From Pelagovum pacificum (GTDB taxonomy: Bacteria; Pseudomonadota; Alphaproteobacteria; Rhodobacterales; Rhodobacteraceae), in NCBI RefSeq assembly GCF_016134045.1, contig NZ_CP065915.1:3476501-3540500 (forward strand): a stretch of DNA of 64,000 bases, written 5' to 3'. The position numbers were made by a program, and so were the translations under genes. Under the pieces are notes generated by a model, which worked only from the letters and a program-made list of their open reading frames with translations, had not been told where the DNA came from and made no database searches. This document shows, in pieces, positions 52,912 to 60,173 of this stretch. Every line of letters begins with the position of its first letter. Within the stretch, counting starts at the first letter, position 1.

Positions 52912-53274
52912 TCAGGCCGGCAGCGCGGCTTTCGCCTTTTCGACGATCGTGCCGAACGCTTCGGGTTCGTTCACGGCGAGGTCGGCCAGCACCTTGCGGT
53001 CGACTTCGATCCCGGCAAGGCCGAGCCCGTTGATGAACTTCGAATAGGTCAGCGACTCGTCGTGCGACCGGACAGCAGCGTTGATCCGCTGGATCCAGAG
53101 CGAACGGAAGTTGCGCTTCTTGTTGTGACGGTCACGGGTTGCGTACTGGTTGGCCTTGTCGACGGCCTGCTTGGCAACCTTGAAGGTCGTGGACCGGCGG
53201 CCGTAGTAGCCTTTGGCCGAATCGAGGACCTTCTTGTGACGACGATGGGTGACGGTTCCGCCTTTGACTCGCAT
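52912..53274 (-). CDS. rplT: 50S ribosomal protein L20
   Basis: A 120-residue ribosomal protein with a long basic N-terminal helix ('[20 protein letters not shown]' …) and the globular C-terminal part '[20 protein letters not shown]' '[18 protein letters not shown]', diagnostic of L20. Normal length. It starts 15 bases after the rpmI stop and is followed by a strong terminator. In several bacteria L20 also represses its own operon through the rpmI leader; the hairpin at 53558-53587 is upstream of rpmI. Confidence 0.97.
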   Translation of the reverse strand: MRVKGGTVTHRRHKKVLDSAKGYYGRRSTTFKVAKQAVDKANQYATRDRHNKKRNFRSLWIQRINAAVRSHDESLTYSKFINGLGLAGIEVDRKVLADLAVNEPEAFGTIVEKAKAALPA

Positions 53275-53288
53275 TGATCAGGCCTCCT

Positions 53289-53489
53289 TCAGCGCGCGTA
53301 GGGCATCATCGGCTTGATGATCTGCTCATCAGCCTTGGACAGCACGGTCGTGCCGCGAGCGTCGCGGACGAACTTGTTGGTGCGCTTGATCATGCCGTGG
53401 CGTTTGCCGGCCTGACCGGCCTTGATGCGGCCGGAGGCGGTCACCTTGAACCGCTTCTTGCAGCTCGACTTGGTCTTCATCTTGGGCAT
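53289..53489 (-). CDS. rpmI: 50S ribosomal protein L35
   Basis: A 66-residue basic protein starting '[20 protein letters not shown]' and containing '[18 protein letters not shown]', diagnostic of L35. ATG 53489 follows an aaaggaga site; upstream in-frame sequence lacks one. It forms an operon with rplT. The usual infC neighbour is not present in this window. Confidence 0.97.
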   Translation of the reverse strand: MPKMKTKSSCKKRFKVTASGRIKAGQAGKRHGMIKRTNKFVRDARGTTVLSKADEQIIKPMMPYAR

Positions 53490-53557
53490 TTCGGTCTCCT
53501 TTACGGGAACGTGCGAACATTCGGAAAGGCATGCCACATAGCCCGCCCGAACGGATT

Positions 53558-53587
53558 GGAGCCGGCCGTATAATTCCGGCCGGCTCC
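53558..53587. terminator. Hairpin between the small membrane gene and rpmI
   Basis: Perfect 11-bp arms (53558-53568 and 53577-53587) around an 8-base loop (tataattc) lie 12 bases past the small membrane gene and 69 bases upstream of rpmI. It may terminate the former, or form part of the rpmI-rplT leader. No T run is present. Confidence 0.55.
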
Positions 53588-53599
53588 GCTGTCCAGAGA

Positions 53600-53824
53600 T
53601 TAGTTGATGTAGCGCCCGACCACCCGGACGAAGACGTCCGGAATCTCGGCAATGTCATAGCCCGCGCCACTTTCGGAGATAGCAAGGGCGAGGAGTCCGC
53701 CGCCGATCATGAACATGATGGCCGCCGTGCGGGGCGGCCGTCCGTCCGTGAACGCCCCGATCACCGCAGGCACCGCGAAACCGGAGACAAGCAGCCCGAT
53801 GAGAAATATGAGATCAGTATCCAT
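53600..53824 (-). CDS. Small membrane protein of unknown function
   Basis: A 74-residue protein with two predicted membrane helices ('[20 protein letters not shown]' and '[20 protein letters not shown]') joined by a basic loop 'GRPPRT', then an amphipathic tail ending '[11 protein letters not shown]'. No family is recognised; codon bias and helix pattern support a real gene. It is 34 bases downstream of pyk on the same strand and probably co-transcribed. Confidence 0.75.
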   Translation of the reverse strand: MDTDLIFLIGLLVSGFAVPAVIGAFTDGRPPRTAAIMFMIGGGLLALAISESGAGYDIAEIPDVFVRVVGRYIN

Positions 53825-53858
53825 GACGTAGCGTCATAGACACCGAATATGACCTCAG

Positions 53859-55304
53859 TTAGCCGGGTTCCTGTCGGAATATGAGCCGTTCTTCGCAAGG
53901 GGCGACGCGCAGGATGTTGGTGGAGCCCGGCGTGTTGAACGGGACACCCGCGACGACGATGATGTTGTCCTCATCCTTGGCTTCGAGCTCCGCCTTGGCG
54001 GCGCGGACGGCGTAGACCACAGCCGTCTTGAAGCGGTCGATGTCGCCGGTCAGCACCGTCTGGATGCCCCACGACAGACAGAGGCTCCGCGCCGTGTGAG
54101 TCGAGGTCGTCATCGTGATCGTCGGCACCTTGGGCCGCTCGCGCGCGATCAGCAGCGCGGTCGTGCCGCTTTCGGAGAAGCAGCAGATCGCCAGAACGTC
54201 GGTGCTTTCCGCGATTTCGCGGGCAGCGGCGACGATACCGTCGGCGACGCTGGTGCGTTCGATCGCGCGGCTGGCGACCATGATTCCGCGGTAGTTCGGG
54301 TCGTTCTCGACCTCGATCGCGACGGCGTTCATCGTCGTCACCGCCTCTACGGGGTAATCCCCGGCGGCACTTTCGGCGGACAGCATGATCGCGTCGGTGC
54401 CCTCATAGATGGCAGTGGCGACGTCGCTCACCTCGGCCCGGGTCGGCATCGGGCTTTCGATCATGCTTTCGAGCATCTGTGTCGCGACGATCACCGGCTT
54501 GGCGGCCGCGCGACACTTGCGAACGAGCTGCTTCTGGATCGGCGGGACGTTCTGCACGGGCAGTTCGACGCCGAGGTCGCCACGGGCGACCATGATGCCG
54601 TCGGACGCTTCGAGGATCTCGTCGAAGGACTTCACTGCTGCCGGCTTCTCGATCTTCGACAGGATGTCGGCACGGCCCTTGGTGAGTGCGCGCGCCTCTT
54701 CCACATCCGCGGCACGCTGCACGAAGGACAGGGCCAGCCAGTCGACGCCAAGCTCGCACACGAACTCCAGGTCCCTGCGGTCCTTCTCCGACAGCGCGGC
54801 AAGCGGCAGCACCACGTCGGGCACGTTCACGCCCTTGCGGTTGGAGATCGTGCCGCCGACGGTCACTTCGCAATCGGCGAAGTCCGCGCCACAGTCTTTG
54901 ACCTTCAGACGAATCTTGCCGTCGTTGACCAGAAGCGACGCGCCGGGTTCGAGCGCGTCGAAGATTTCCTTGTGCGGCAGCTGGACGCGGCTGTTGTCGC
55001 CGGGTGTCTCATCGAGATCGAGCCGGAACATCTGGCCGATCTCGAGCTCTTCCTCGCCGTTGGCGAACTTGCCCACACGGAGCTTCGGCCCCTGAAGGTC
55101 GGCGAGAACACCAATCGGGCTGCCGACATCCTTCTCAACCTGGCGGATGATCTTGTGACGCGCCTCGATCTCGGCGTGATCGCCGTGGCTCATGTTCAGG
55201 CGGAACACGTCGGCCCCGGCTTCATGTAGCTTGCGGATCACCTCGTAACTGCTGGAGGACGGCCCCAGTGTTGCGACAATCTTTACGCTGCGTTGACGTT
55301 TCAT
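53859..55304 (-). CDS. pyk: Pyruvate kinase
   Basis: A 481-residue glycolytic enzyme converting phosphoenolpyruvate and ADP to pyruvate and ATP. 'KIVATLGPSSSSYEVIRKLH' opens the barrel; 'FRLNMSHGDH' holds a catalytic arginine. The signature 'ILSKIEKPAAVKSFDEIL' (active-site Lys) is followed by 'DGIMVARGDLGVELP' (metal-binding Glu/Asp). The C-terminal allosteric domain follows from about residue 345. The length is normal. It is divergent from the N-formylglutamate amidohydrolase with a 128-base shared gap. Confidence 0.97.
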   Translation of the reverse strand: MKRQRSVKIVATLGPSSSSYEVIRKLHEAGADVFRLNMSHGDHAEIEARHKIIRQVEKDVGSPIGVLADLQGPKLRVGKFANGEEELEIGQMFRLDLDETPGDNSRVQLPHKEIFDALEPGASLLVNDGKIRLKVKDCGADFADCEVTVGGTISNRKGVNVPDVVLPLAALSEKDRRDLEFVCELGVDWLALSFVQRAADVEEARALTKGRADILSKIEKPAAVKSFDEILEASDGIMVARGDLGVELPVQNVPPIQKQLVRKCRAAAKPVIVATQMLESMIESPMPTRAEVSDVATAIYEGTDAIMLSAESAAGDYPVEAVTTMNAVAIEVENDPNYRGIMVASRAIERTSVADGIVAAAREIAESTDVLAICCFSESGTTALLIARERPKVPTITMTTSTHTARSLCLSWGIQTVLTGDIDRFKTAVVYAVRAAKAELEAKDEDNIIVVAGVPFNTPGSTNILRVAPCEERLIFRQEPG

Positions 55305-55432
55305 TGCGGCCCTCCGTCTGCTCGGCTCGCCGTGCGGGCGTTACCGCTAACTGCTTGGTCGGCGCCCTTATTGCGTAATTCACTTCCGCCGACAACTAGC
55401 CTAAGCCCCGTGAAAAATGAATGACAGGAATT

Positions 55433-56173
55433 ATGACCGAGCCGTCTTTCGAGATCGTGAACCCGGGCAGCAACAGCCGATGGCTCCTGACATGCGACCA
55501 CGCGAGCAATTTCGTCCCCCTCGACGTCGCCGGAGGTGACCTCGGCCTGCCCCCGGGCGAGATGGCACGCCACATCGCCTATGATGTGGGCGCCGCCGGA
55601 GTGACGCGGCGGCTCGCCGACCTGCTGGACGCGCCGGCGGTGCTGTCGCGATTCTCCCGGCTGGTGATCGATCCGAACCGGGGGGCTGACGATCCGACGC
55701 TTCTGATGAAGCTTTACGACGGCACGATCATTCCGGCGAACCGTCATGCCGACGAGGCCGAGAAGGTGCGCCGGCGCGAGATGCTCTACGAGCCCTACCA
55801 CGCCGCGATCGATGAGTTCGCGGATCGGCGGGACGACATTCTCTACCTCGCGATCCATTCCTTCACGCCGCGCCTCGTCGGGCGGCGGCCGAGACCCTGG
55901 CACATAACGGTGCTGCACGCGTGGGACGAGCGGCTGTCGCGCCCGCTGATCGACCGGTTGTGCGAAGAGCGTGACCTCGTCGTCGGCGAGAACGAGCCCT
56001 ACCCCGGCCACCTGCCGGGCGACGCGGTCGATCGCCACGCGCTGCGCGCGGGCCGTCACAACGCGCTGATCGAGATCCGTCAGGACCTCATCGCGACTGA
56101 AAGCGGTCAACGCGAATGGGCCGAGCGGCTTGCGCCGATCCTCGAGGATGCCCGAAAGCGGCTGGAAGACTGA
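55433..56173 (+). CDS. N-formylglutamate amidohydrolase family protein
   Basis: A 246-residue zinc-type hydrolase of the N-formylglutamate deformylase family. Conserved blocks are 'LLTCDHASNFVPLD' (residues about 18-31), 'ARHIAYDVGAAGVTRRLADL', 'LAIHSFTPRL' near 140 and 'GRHNALIEIRQDLI' near 206; together these carry the His/Glu zinc ligands. Such genes act in histidine breakdown (hutG), but no other hut gene is nearby. ATG 55433 follows the aggaa site; the ATG at 55421 overlaps that site. Confidence 0.9.
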   Translation: MTEPSFEIVNPGSNSRWLLTCDHASNFVPLDVAGGDLGLPPGEMARHIAYDVGAAGVTRRLADLLDAPAVLSRFSRLVIDPNRGADDPTLLMKLYDGTIIPANRHADEAEKVRRREMLYEPYHAAIDEFADRRDDILYLAIHSFTPRLVGRRPRPWHITVLHAWDERLSRPLIDRLCEERDLVVGENEPYPGHLPGDAVDRHALRAGRHNALIEIRQDLIATESGQREWAERLAPILEDARKRLED

Positions 56174-56251
56174 CGAATCCTGCGCCCAGCGCTTGATGCG
56201 GGCGGGCGGGCGCAACATCTCTAGCGACAGACGCACCGAATGGAGGCTCTC

Positions 56252-56563
56252 ATGGACGACCAGACCCGCACCGAACTGGAGGCCGCCGCCTTCCGCCGCC
56301 TGCGCCAGCACCTGATGGAAGAGCGGCCCGACGTGCAGAACATCGACCTGATGAACCTTGCCGGGTTCTGCCGGAATTGCCTCAGCCGCTGGTATCAGGA
56401 AGCCGCGAATGAGCGCGGCATCGATATGACGAAGGACGAGGGGCGCGAGATCTTCTACGGCATGCCCTATGACGACTGGAAGGCGCGCCAGCCCGAAGCC
56501 GACGCGGACAAGCAGACGGCCTTCGAGAAGAGCTTCGCCGAGAACGTCGCCCGCAAGATTTAG
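56252..56563 (+). CDS. DUF1244 protein
   Basis: A 103-residue protein of the DUF1244 (SMc04008-like) family, common in alphaproteobacteria. It matches 'EAAAFRRLRQHLMEERPDVQ', 'NIDLMNLAGFCRNCLSRWYQ' with a conserved CxxC, and 'EGREIFYGMPYDDWKARQPE'. It is all-helical with no known activity. ATG 56252 has a ggaggctctc ribosome site. Its stop overlaps the opposing FMN reductase stop by four bases. Confidence 0.9.
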   Translation: MDDQTRTELEAAAFRRLRQHLMEERPDVQNIDLMNLAGFCRNCLSRWYQEAANERGIDMTKDEGREIFYGMPYDDWKARQPEADADKQTAFEKSFAENVARKI

Positions 56564-57123
56564 CCGCGCATCGGCTTCAGCGCCTCCGCCCAGCGGAGCA
56601 ACTCGGCCAGCATGATCCCGGCGCCTTCCGACATCGGCTCGGTGGGCGTGAAGGTTTCGCCCTCGATATGCGTGGCGAAGAAGGGCAGCGGGACGGTCTT
56701 GGTCAGCGGCACCATGTCGACGTTCGCCAGCAGCGTGCGCAGCACCTGCGTCGCCCTCAGACCGCCGGACACACCGCCGTAGCTGACGATTCCGGCCGGC
56801 TTCTTCGACCATTCCTTCAGCAACGTCTGGACCGCGTTCACCACGACGGCGGGCGGAAAGTAGTTGTATTCGGGAATCACGAAGACGAAGGCGTCGGCGT
56901 CCGAGACGATGTTGCTCCAGCTTTTCGTGTGAGCGTGCTCATAGTTCTGCATCGCGGGGTGCGCGGCTTCATCGAGCAGCGGCAGGCCAACGTCGGCAAG
57001 GTCCACGAACTCGACATCGAAACCGTCGACGTCTCGCGCCAGACCCTCGATCCACCTGGTAACCGGCAGGCCCTTGCGACCGGGACGTGTGCTGCCGTGT
57101 ATGATCTTCAGCTTGAGAGCCAT
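56560..57123 (-). CDS. NADPH-dependent FMN reductase
   Basis: A 187-residue flavodoxin-like protein. The FMN phosphate loop is 'LKIIHGSTRPGRKGLPVTRW' at the start, 'FVIPEYNYFPPAVVVNAVQT' near 78 is the family signature (P-E-Y-N), and 'AGIVSYGGVSGGLRATQVLR' near 108 holds the flavin ring. Members reduce FMN, quinones, azo dyes or chromate. The start at 57123 is chosen because longer upstream in-frame sequence has no ribosome site. It is divergent from sodC. Confidence 0.9.
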   Translation of the reverse strand: MALKLKIIHGSTRPGRKGLPVTRWIEGLARDVDGFDVEFVDLADVGLPLLDEAAHPAMQNYEHAHTKSWSNIVSDADAFVFVIPEYNYFPPAVVVNAVQTLLKEWSKKPAGIVSYGGVSGGLRATQVLRTLLANVDMVPLTKTVPLPFFATHIEGETFTPTEPMSEGAGIMLAELLRWAEALKPMRG

Positions 57124-57270
57124 CGGTGGGTCCTTTCCTTCGCCATCAGAAAGCCCCGAGGTAATCCCGGCCCCGTTACCTGCAAGAAGTAACCCCGATG
57201 TAATCACCCCCCCGTCGGAACACAGGGTTCGCGTCGCAGGTTGGTCGGAGAGGATAGAAAGGATCATCCC

Positions 57271-57768
57271 ATGTTCATCCGCACCGCCACCGCCATCGCC
57301 TGCCTGTTGCCTGTCGCCGCCTTCGCTGCGGAGGCCGACGCTCCCGTGACCAGCGTGGACGGGGCCGAACTCGGCATCGTCCAGGTGATCGACACGCCCT
57401 CCGGCGTCGCCCATGTCATCATCAGCCTGACCGGCATCCCGGAGGGCGTGCATGGCATTCACCTACACGAGACCGGCGATTGCTCGGCCGAAGACTTTTC
57501 TTCTGCTGGTGGCCACATTGCCGGGGATGCCGAGCATGGCATCATGAGCGAGAACGGCCCGCATCCGGGGGATCTCCCGAATGCAACAGTCCAGGCCGAC
57601 GGAACGCTTCAAGCGGAATATTTCCTGCCGGACTTCTCGGTCGAGGAATGGCTGGCCGACGATGACGGCGCCGCTTTCATCGTCCACGCCGGGTCCGACG
57701 ATTATGAGAGCCAGCCCGCCGGGGACGCCGGGGACCGGTTCGCCTGCGGCGTCTTCGAACTCCAATGA
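57271..57768 (+). CDS. sodC: Periplasmic Cu/Zn superoxide dismutase
   Basis: A 165-residue exported enzyme. The signal peptide ends near residue 19. Copper ligands are in 'GVHGIHLHETGDC'; the bridging His in 'SAGGHIAGDA'; the remaining His/Asp zinc ligands in 'EHGIMSENGPHPGDLPN'; and a fourth copper His in 'AAFIVHAGSDDY'. The cysteine pair (GDC … FACGVF) is also present. It removes superoxide in the periplasm. Codon use and length are typical. A hairpin lies 111 bases past its stop. Confidence 0.93.
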   Translation: MFIRTATAIACLLPVAAFAAEADAPVTSVDGAELGIVQVIDTPSGVAHVIISLTGIPEGVHGIHLHETGDCSAEDFSSAGGHIAGDAEHGIMSENGPHPGDLPNATVQADGTLQAEYFLPDFSVEEWLADDDGAAFIVHAGSDDYESQPAGDAGDRFACGVFELQ

Positions 57769-57878
57769 CACATTCCGCGCGACTCGGACGAGATTCGGGC
57801 AGATTCGGGGAGGCATCGTGCCGGAACTGCCCGGATTAACCCGCCATTAACCACGGTTAGCGCGTCAATCTCGGACTA

Positions 57879-57920
57879 TTGGGGCAGCCGTCATCCTTTG
57901 GGAAACGACGGCTGCCCCAA
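57879..57920 (+). terminator. Strong 14-bp hairpin between sodC and the small gene pair
   Basis: Perfect 14-bp arms (57879-57892 and 57907-57920) around a 14-base loop. It is followed by gtttgac rather than a clean T run. It can terminate the sodC transcript and lies just upstream of a promoter-like sequence for the next genes. Confidence 0.6.
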
Positions 57921-57922
57921 GT

Positions 57923-57951
57923 TTGACACGATCCGCCACAATTCCGTATCT
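57923..57951 (+). promoter_or_regulatory. Sigma70-type promoter for the small gene pair
   Basis: A consensus -35 ttgaca (57923-57928), 17-base spacer and weaker -10 gtatct (57946-57951) lie 52 bases upstream of the ATG at 58004. It begins immediately after the hairpin, giving the pair its own start. Confidence 0.5.
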
Positions 57952-58003
57952 CATTGCTCGTGGGGGCGACGTCGGCAGGGCCGGCAACGCCAAGGGAATT
58001 GAA

Positions 58004-58291
58004 ATGATGGACTTCGCACTGCGCCCCACCCTCCTCGGGACTCTCACAGACTTTGTGGCCGGTGCATTTGGTTCGTCCGACAGCGCGGAGCCTGCTCTGG
58101 TCCGCGGTTTCAACCCCGACCGCGAAACGCTTACCCTGACAATCGACGACGCCCGCGAAGGCGACGAAATCCGGTTCCGTGACAGCCGTCGCGGCTGCCG
58201 GATCGAGATGCAGGGCAAGGTCATCGCCATCATTGCCGGGGTGACCTCGTCCGAGCTCGACAGCAACTCCATCCGCTTCCGGAGCGCCTGA
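58004..58291 (+). CDS. Small protein of unknown function (95 residues)
   Basis: A 95-residue protein. It has a hydrophobic stretch near the start ('LRPTLLGTLTDFVAGAFGSS') and then an acidic-basic beta-rich part ('LVRGFNPDRETLTLTIDDAR' 'EGDEIRFRDSRRGCRIEMQG') ending 'DSNSIRFRSA', which looks like tandem repeat-type beta strands. No family is recognised. ATG 58004 follows an aaggga site; an upstream in-frame ATG at 57923 lies before the promoter and is not used. Its stop is one base before the next small gene's ATG. Confidence 0.65.
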   Translation: MMDFALRPTLLGTLTDFVAGAFGSSDSAEPALVRGFNPDRETLTLTIDDAREGDEIRFRDSRRGCRIEMQGKVIAIIAGVTSSELDSNSIRFRSA

Positions 58292-58292
58292 C

Positions 58293-58412
58293 ATGCTGGC
58301 GGTCTGGTTTCCGATGCTGATGATCTTCGCAACGCTCATTGTCCTGCCGGCCCTCACGATCGGGCTCAGGGCGACGAAACAGGCTGCCCCGCACCGCGTG
58401 CGGAGCAGCTGA
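58293..58412 (+). CDS. Very small membrane protein (39 residues)
   Basis: A 40-codon frame beginning one base after the previous stop. It encodes a single hydrophobic helix ('VWFPMLMIFATLIVLPALTI') followed by a basic tail ('GLRATKQAAPHRVRSS'), with codon use like the neighbouring genes. The tail being positive predicts its C-terminus inside the cytoplasm. It is a candidate small membrane protein, probably co-translated with the 95-residue gene. A hairpin at 58458-58487 follows. Confidence 0.6.
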   Translation: MLAVWFPMLMIFATLIVLPALTIGLRATKQAAPHRVRSS

Positions 58413-58457
58413 CCCGAATACATCCGGCCGGCGCGCGCGGTCGGGATGGTGGGGATG

Positions 58458-58487
58458 ACGGGCCGTGGCGGCGACGCTGCGGCCCGT
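58458..58487. terminator. Weak bidirectional hairpin
   Basis: Eight-bp arms acgggccg/cggcccgt (58458-58465, 58480-58487) lie between the small membrane gene and the D-amino-acid transaminase stop, which are convergent. There is no T run on either side. Confidence 0.4.
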
Positions 58488-58493
58488 TGTCGT

Positions 58494-59351
58494 TCAGGTG
58501 GCGGCCTTGCGGCTTTCCTCGAGGTAGATTTCGCGCAGACGCTTCGCCACCGGTCCCGGCTCTCCGGTGCCGATCTTCTGGCCGTCCATCTCCACGACCG
58601 GCATCACGAAGGTCGATGCGGAGGTGATGAAGGCCTCGTCGGCGTTCTTCGCCTCTTCGAGGGTGAAGCCGCGCTCCTCCACTTTCATCTGCGCCTCGCG
58701 GGCGAAGCGCAGGACGGCGGCACGGGTGATTCCGTGCAGGATCTCGGTGCCGAGATCGCGCGTGATAATCGTACCGTCCTTGACGATATAGGCGTTGTTC
58801 GAGGTGCCCTCGGTCACCTTGCCGTCCTCGACCATCCACGCGTCGTCGGCACCGGCGGCCTTGGCCATCATCTTGCCCATGCTGGGATAGAGCAGTTGCA
58901 CCGTCTTGATGTCGCGGCGGCCCCAGCGCTGATCCTCGATAGAGATCACCTTGATCCCGACCTTCGCGGCGGGGCTGTCGGCAAGGCCCGGCTTGTTTTG
59001 GGTGAACAGCACGATGGTCGGCTCGACGTCGGCGGCCGGGTAGGCGAAATCGCGGTCAGCGGGCGCGCCACGTGTGATCTGGAGGTAGATCATGCCATCT
59101 TCGATGGAGTTGATCTCGACCAGTTCGCGGTGGACCGCCAGAAGCTCGTCCTTGTCGACGGGCGCTTTCATGTCGAGCTCTCTCAACGACCGCTCGAGAC
59201 GGGTGGCGTGACCGTCGAAGTCGATCAGCTTGCCGCCGAGCACACTGGTCACTTCGTAGACGCCGTCCGCGAACAGGAACCCGCGATCGAAGACAGAGAC
59301 CTTCGCCTCCCCTTCCGGGACGAACTGACCGTTCACGTAGACCGTACGCAT
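58494..59351 (-). CDS. dat: D-amino-acid (D-alanine) aminotransferase
   Basis: A 285-residue fold-type IV PLP enzyme. 'VYVNGQFVPEGEAKVSVFDR' 'GFLFADGVYE' is the entry signature. The Schiff-base lysine is expected in 'WGRRDIKTVQLLYPSMGK' near residue 145, and 'EGTSNNAYIV' near 177 with 'HGITRAAVLRFA' near 198 complete the cofactor site. It produces D-glutamate or D-alanine for peptidoglycan or breaks D-amino acids down. Start ATG 59351 follows ggaggcgcat; ATG 59363 overlaps that site. Confidence 0.9.
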   Translation of the reverse strand: MRTVYVNGQFVPEGEAKVSVFDRGFLFADGVYEVTSVLGGKLIDFDGHATRLERSLRELDMKAPVDKDELLAVHRELVEINSIEDGMIYLQITRGAPADRDFAYPAADVEPTIVLFTQNKPGLADSPAAKVGIKVISIEDQRWGRRDIKTVQLLYPSMGKMMAKAAGADDAWMVEDGKVTEGTSNNAYIVKDGTIITRDLGTEILHGITRAAVLRFAREAQMKVEERGFTLEEAKNADEAFITSASTFVMPVVEMDGQKIGTGEPGPVAKRLREIYLEESRKAAT

Positions 59352-59446
59352 ATGCGCCTCCATTCATTGGCTTGGATCGTGGTCTCCGAAAGCGGCGGTA
59401 GGGTCAAGCAGCCCTTGCGGAGGACCGCCGTGCACGGCGACCTGGT

Positions 59447-59842
59447 TCAGCCCTTCGGCTGGACCTGCTCCACCTCGCCCCCGGCCTCACGCCAGGCGGA
59501 GAACCCGCCCCCGACATGAGCGACGGGTGAGAGCCCCATGTCCTGCGCCGTCTTGGTGGCCAGCGCGGAACGCCAGCCGCTCGCGCAGTAGAAGACGAAG
59601 CGCTTCGGCTCCGCGAAGAGTGGCTTGTGGTAGGGGCTTTCCGGGTCGATCCAGAATTCCAGCATCCCGCGCGGACAATGGAACGCGCCGGGAATGCGGC
59701 CTTCCCGTTCCAGCTCGCGCCGGTCGCGCAGGTCGACGAAGCGGACGTCCGGGTCCTGCAGCGCGGCGATGGCGTCGGTTACCGGGAGCGTCTCGATCTC
59801 GGCCTCGGCCGCGTCGATCATCTGCCGGTAGCCGACCTTCAT
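59447..59842 (-). CDS. Rhodanese-domain protein
   Basis: A 131-residue single-domain rhodanese (sulfurtransferase). 'RFVDLRDRRELEREGRIPGA' is the domain entry, 'PKRFVFYCASGWRSALATKT' gives the active-site cysteine loop (C-A-S-G-W-R-S), and 'LSPVAHVGGGFSAWREAGGE' is the closing motif. The protein transfers persulfide sulfur. ATG 59842 lies one base from the stop of the coiled-coil gene upstream, so it is in the same transcript as the OmpA gene. Confidence 0.88.
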   Translation of the reverse strand: MKVGYRQMIDAAEAEIETLPVTDAIAALQDPDVRFVDLRDRRELEREGRIPGAFHCPRGMLEFWIDPESPYHKPLFAEPKRFVFYCASGWRSALATKTAQDMGLSPVAHVGGGFSAWREAGGEVEQVQPKG

Positions 59843-59843
59843 C

Positions 59844-60173
59844 TCAGGCGCCCACGTTGTGGCGTTCGATGTAGCTGCGCAGCTCTTCGGCCTCGTGCCG
59901 CGCTTCGCGGAGGCCATCCATCGCGGCGCGAAGCTCCGCCTCGGTCTGGGTGAGTTGGTTGGTGATCTCCGCCTCGCGCTGCTGGAGGTAGGTGATCGCC
60001 TGATCGCGGGTTTCTTCAGCTTCGTGCAGGGCCTGCGCCATGCGGTCGAGTTCGCCGATCTCTGCTTTCGTCACGCGGGTGAACCGGTTGATGAGCCAGG
60101 AGGCGAACCATCCGAGGCAGAACGCGATGAACAGGATGACCGCCGTCGCAACTATGAATTCAGTTCTATTCAT
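59844..60173 (-). CDS. Membrane-anchored coiled-coil protein
   Basis: A 109-residue protein. The N-terminal membrane helix is 'FIVATAVILFIAFCLGWFAS' (residues 6-25), followed by a basic 'WLINRFTRVTKAE' and then a long coiled coil to residue 105 with heptads of Leu/Ala ('RMAQALHEAEETRDQAITYL', 'QQREAEITNQLTQTEAELRA'). The tail ends 'RSYIERHNVGA'. No family is recognised. The ATG overlaps the OmpA-family stop by eight bases, and the rhodanese follows within one base, so all three are coupled. Confidence 0.75.
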   Translation of the reverse strand: MNRTEFIVATAVILFIAFCLGWFASWLINRFTRVTKAEIGELDRMAQALHEAEETRDQAITYLQQREAEITNQLTQTEAELRAAMDGLREARHEAEELRSYIERHNVGA

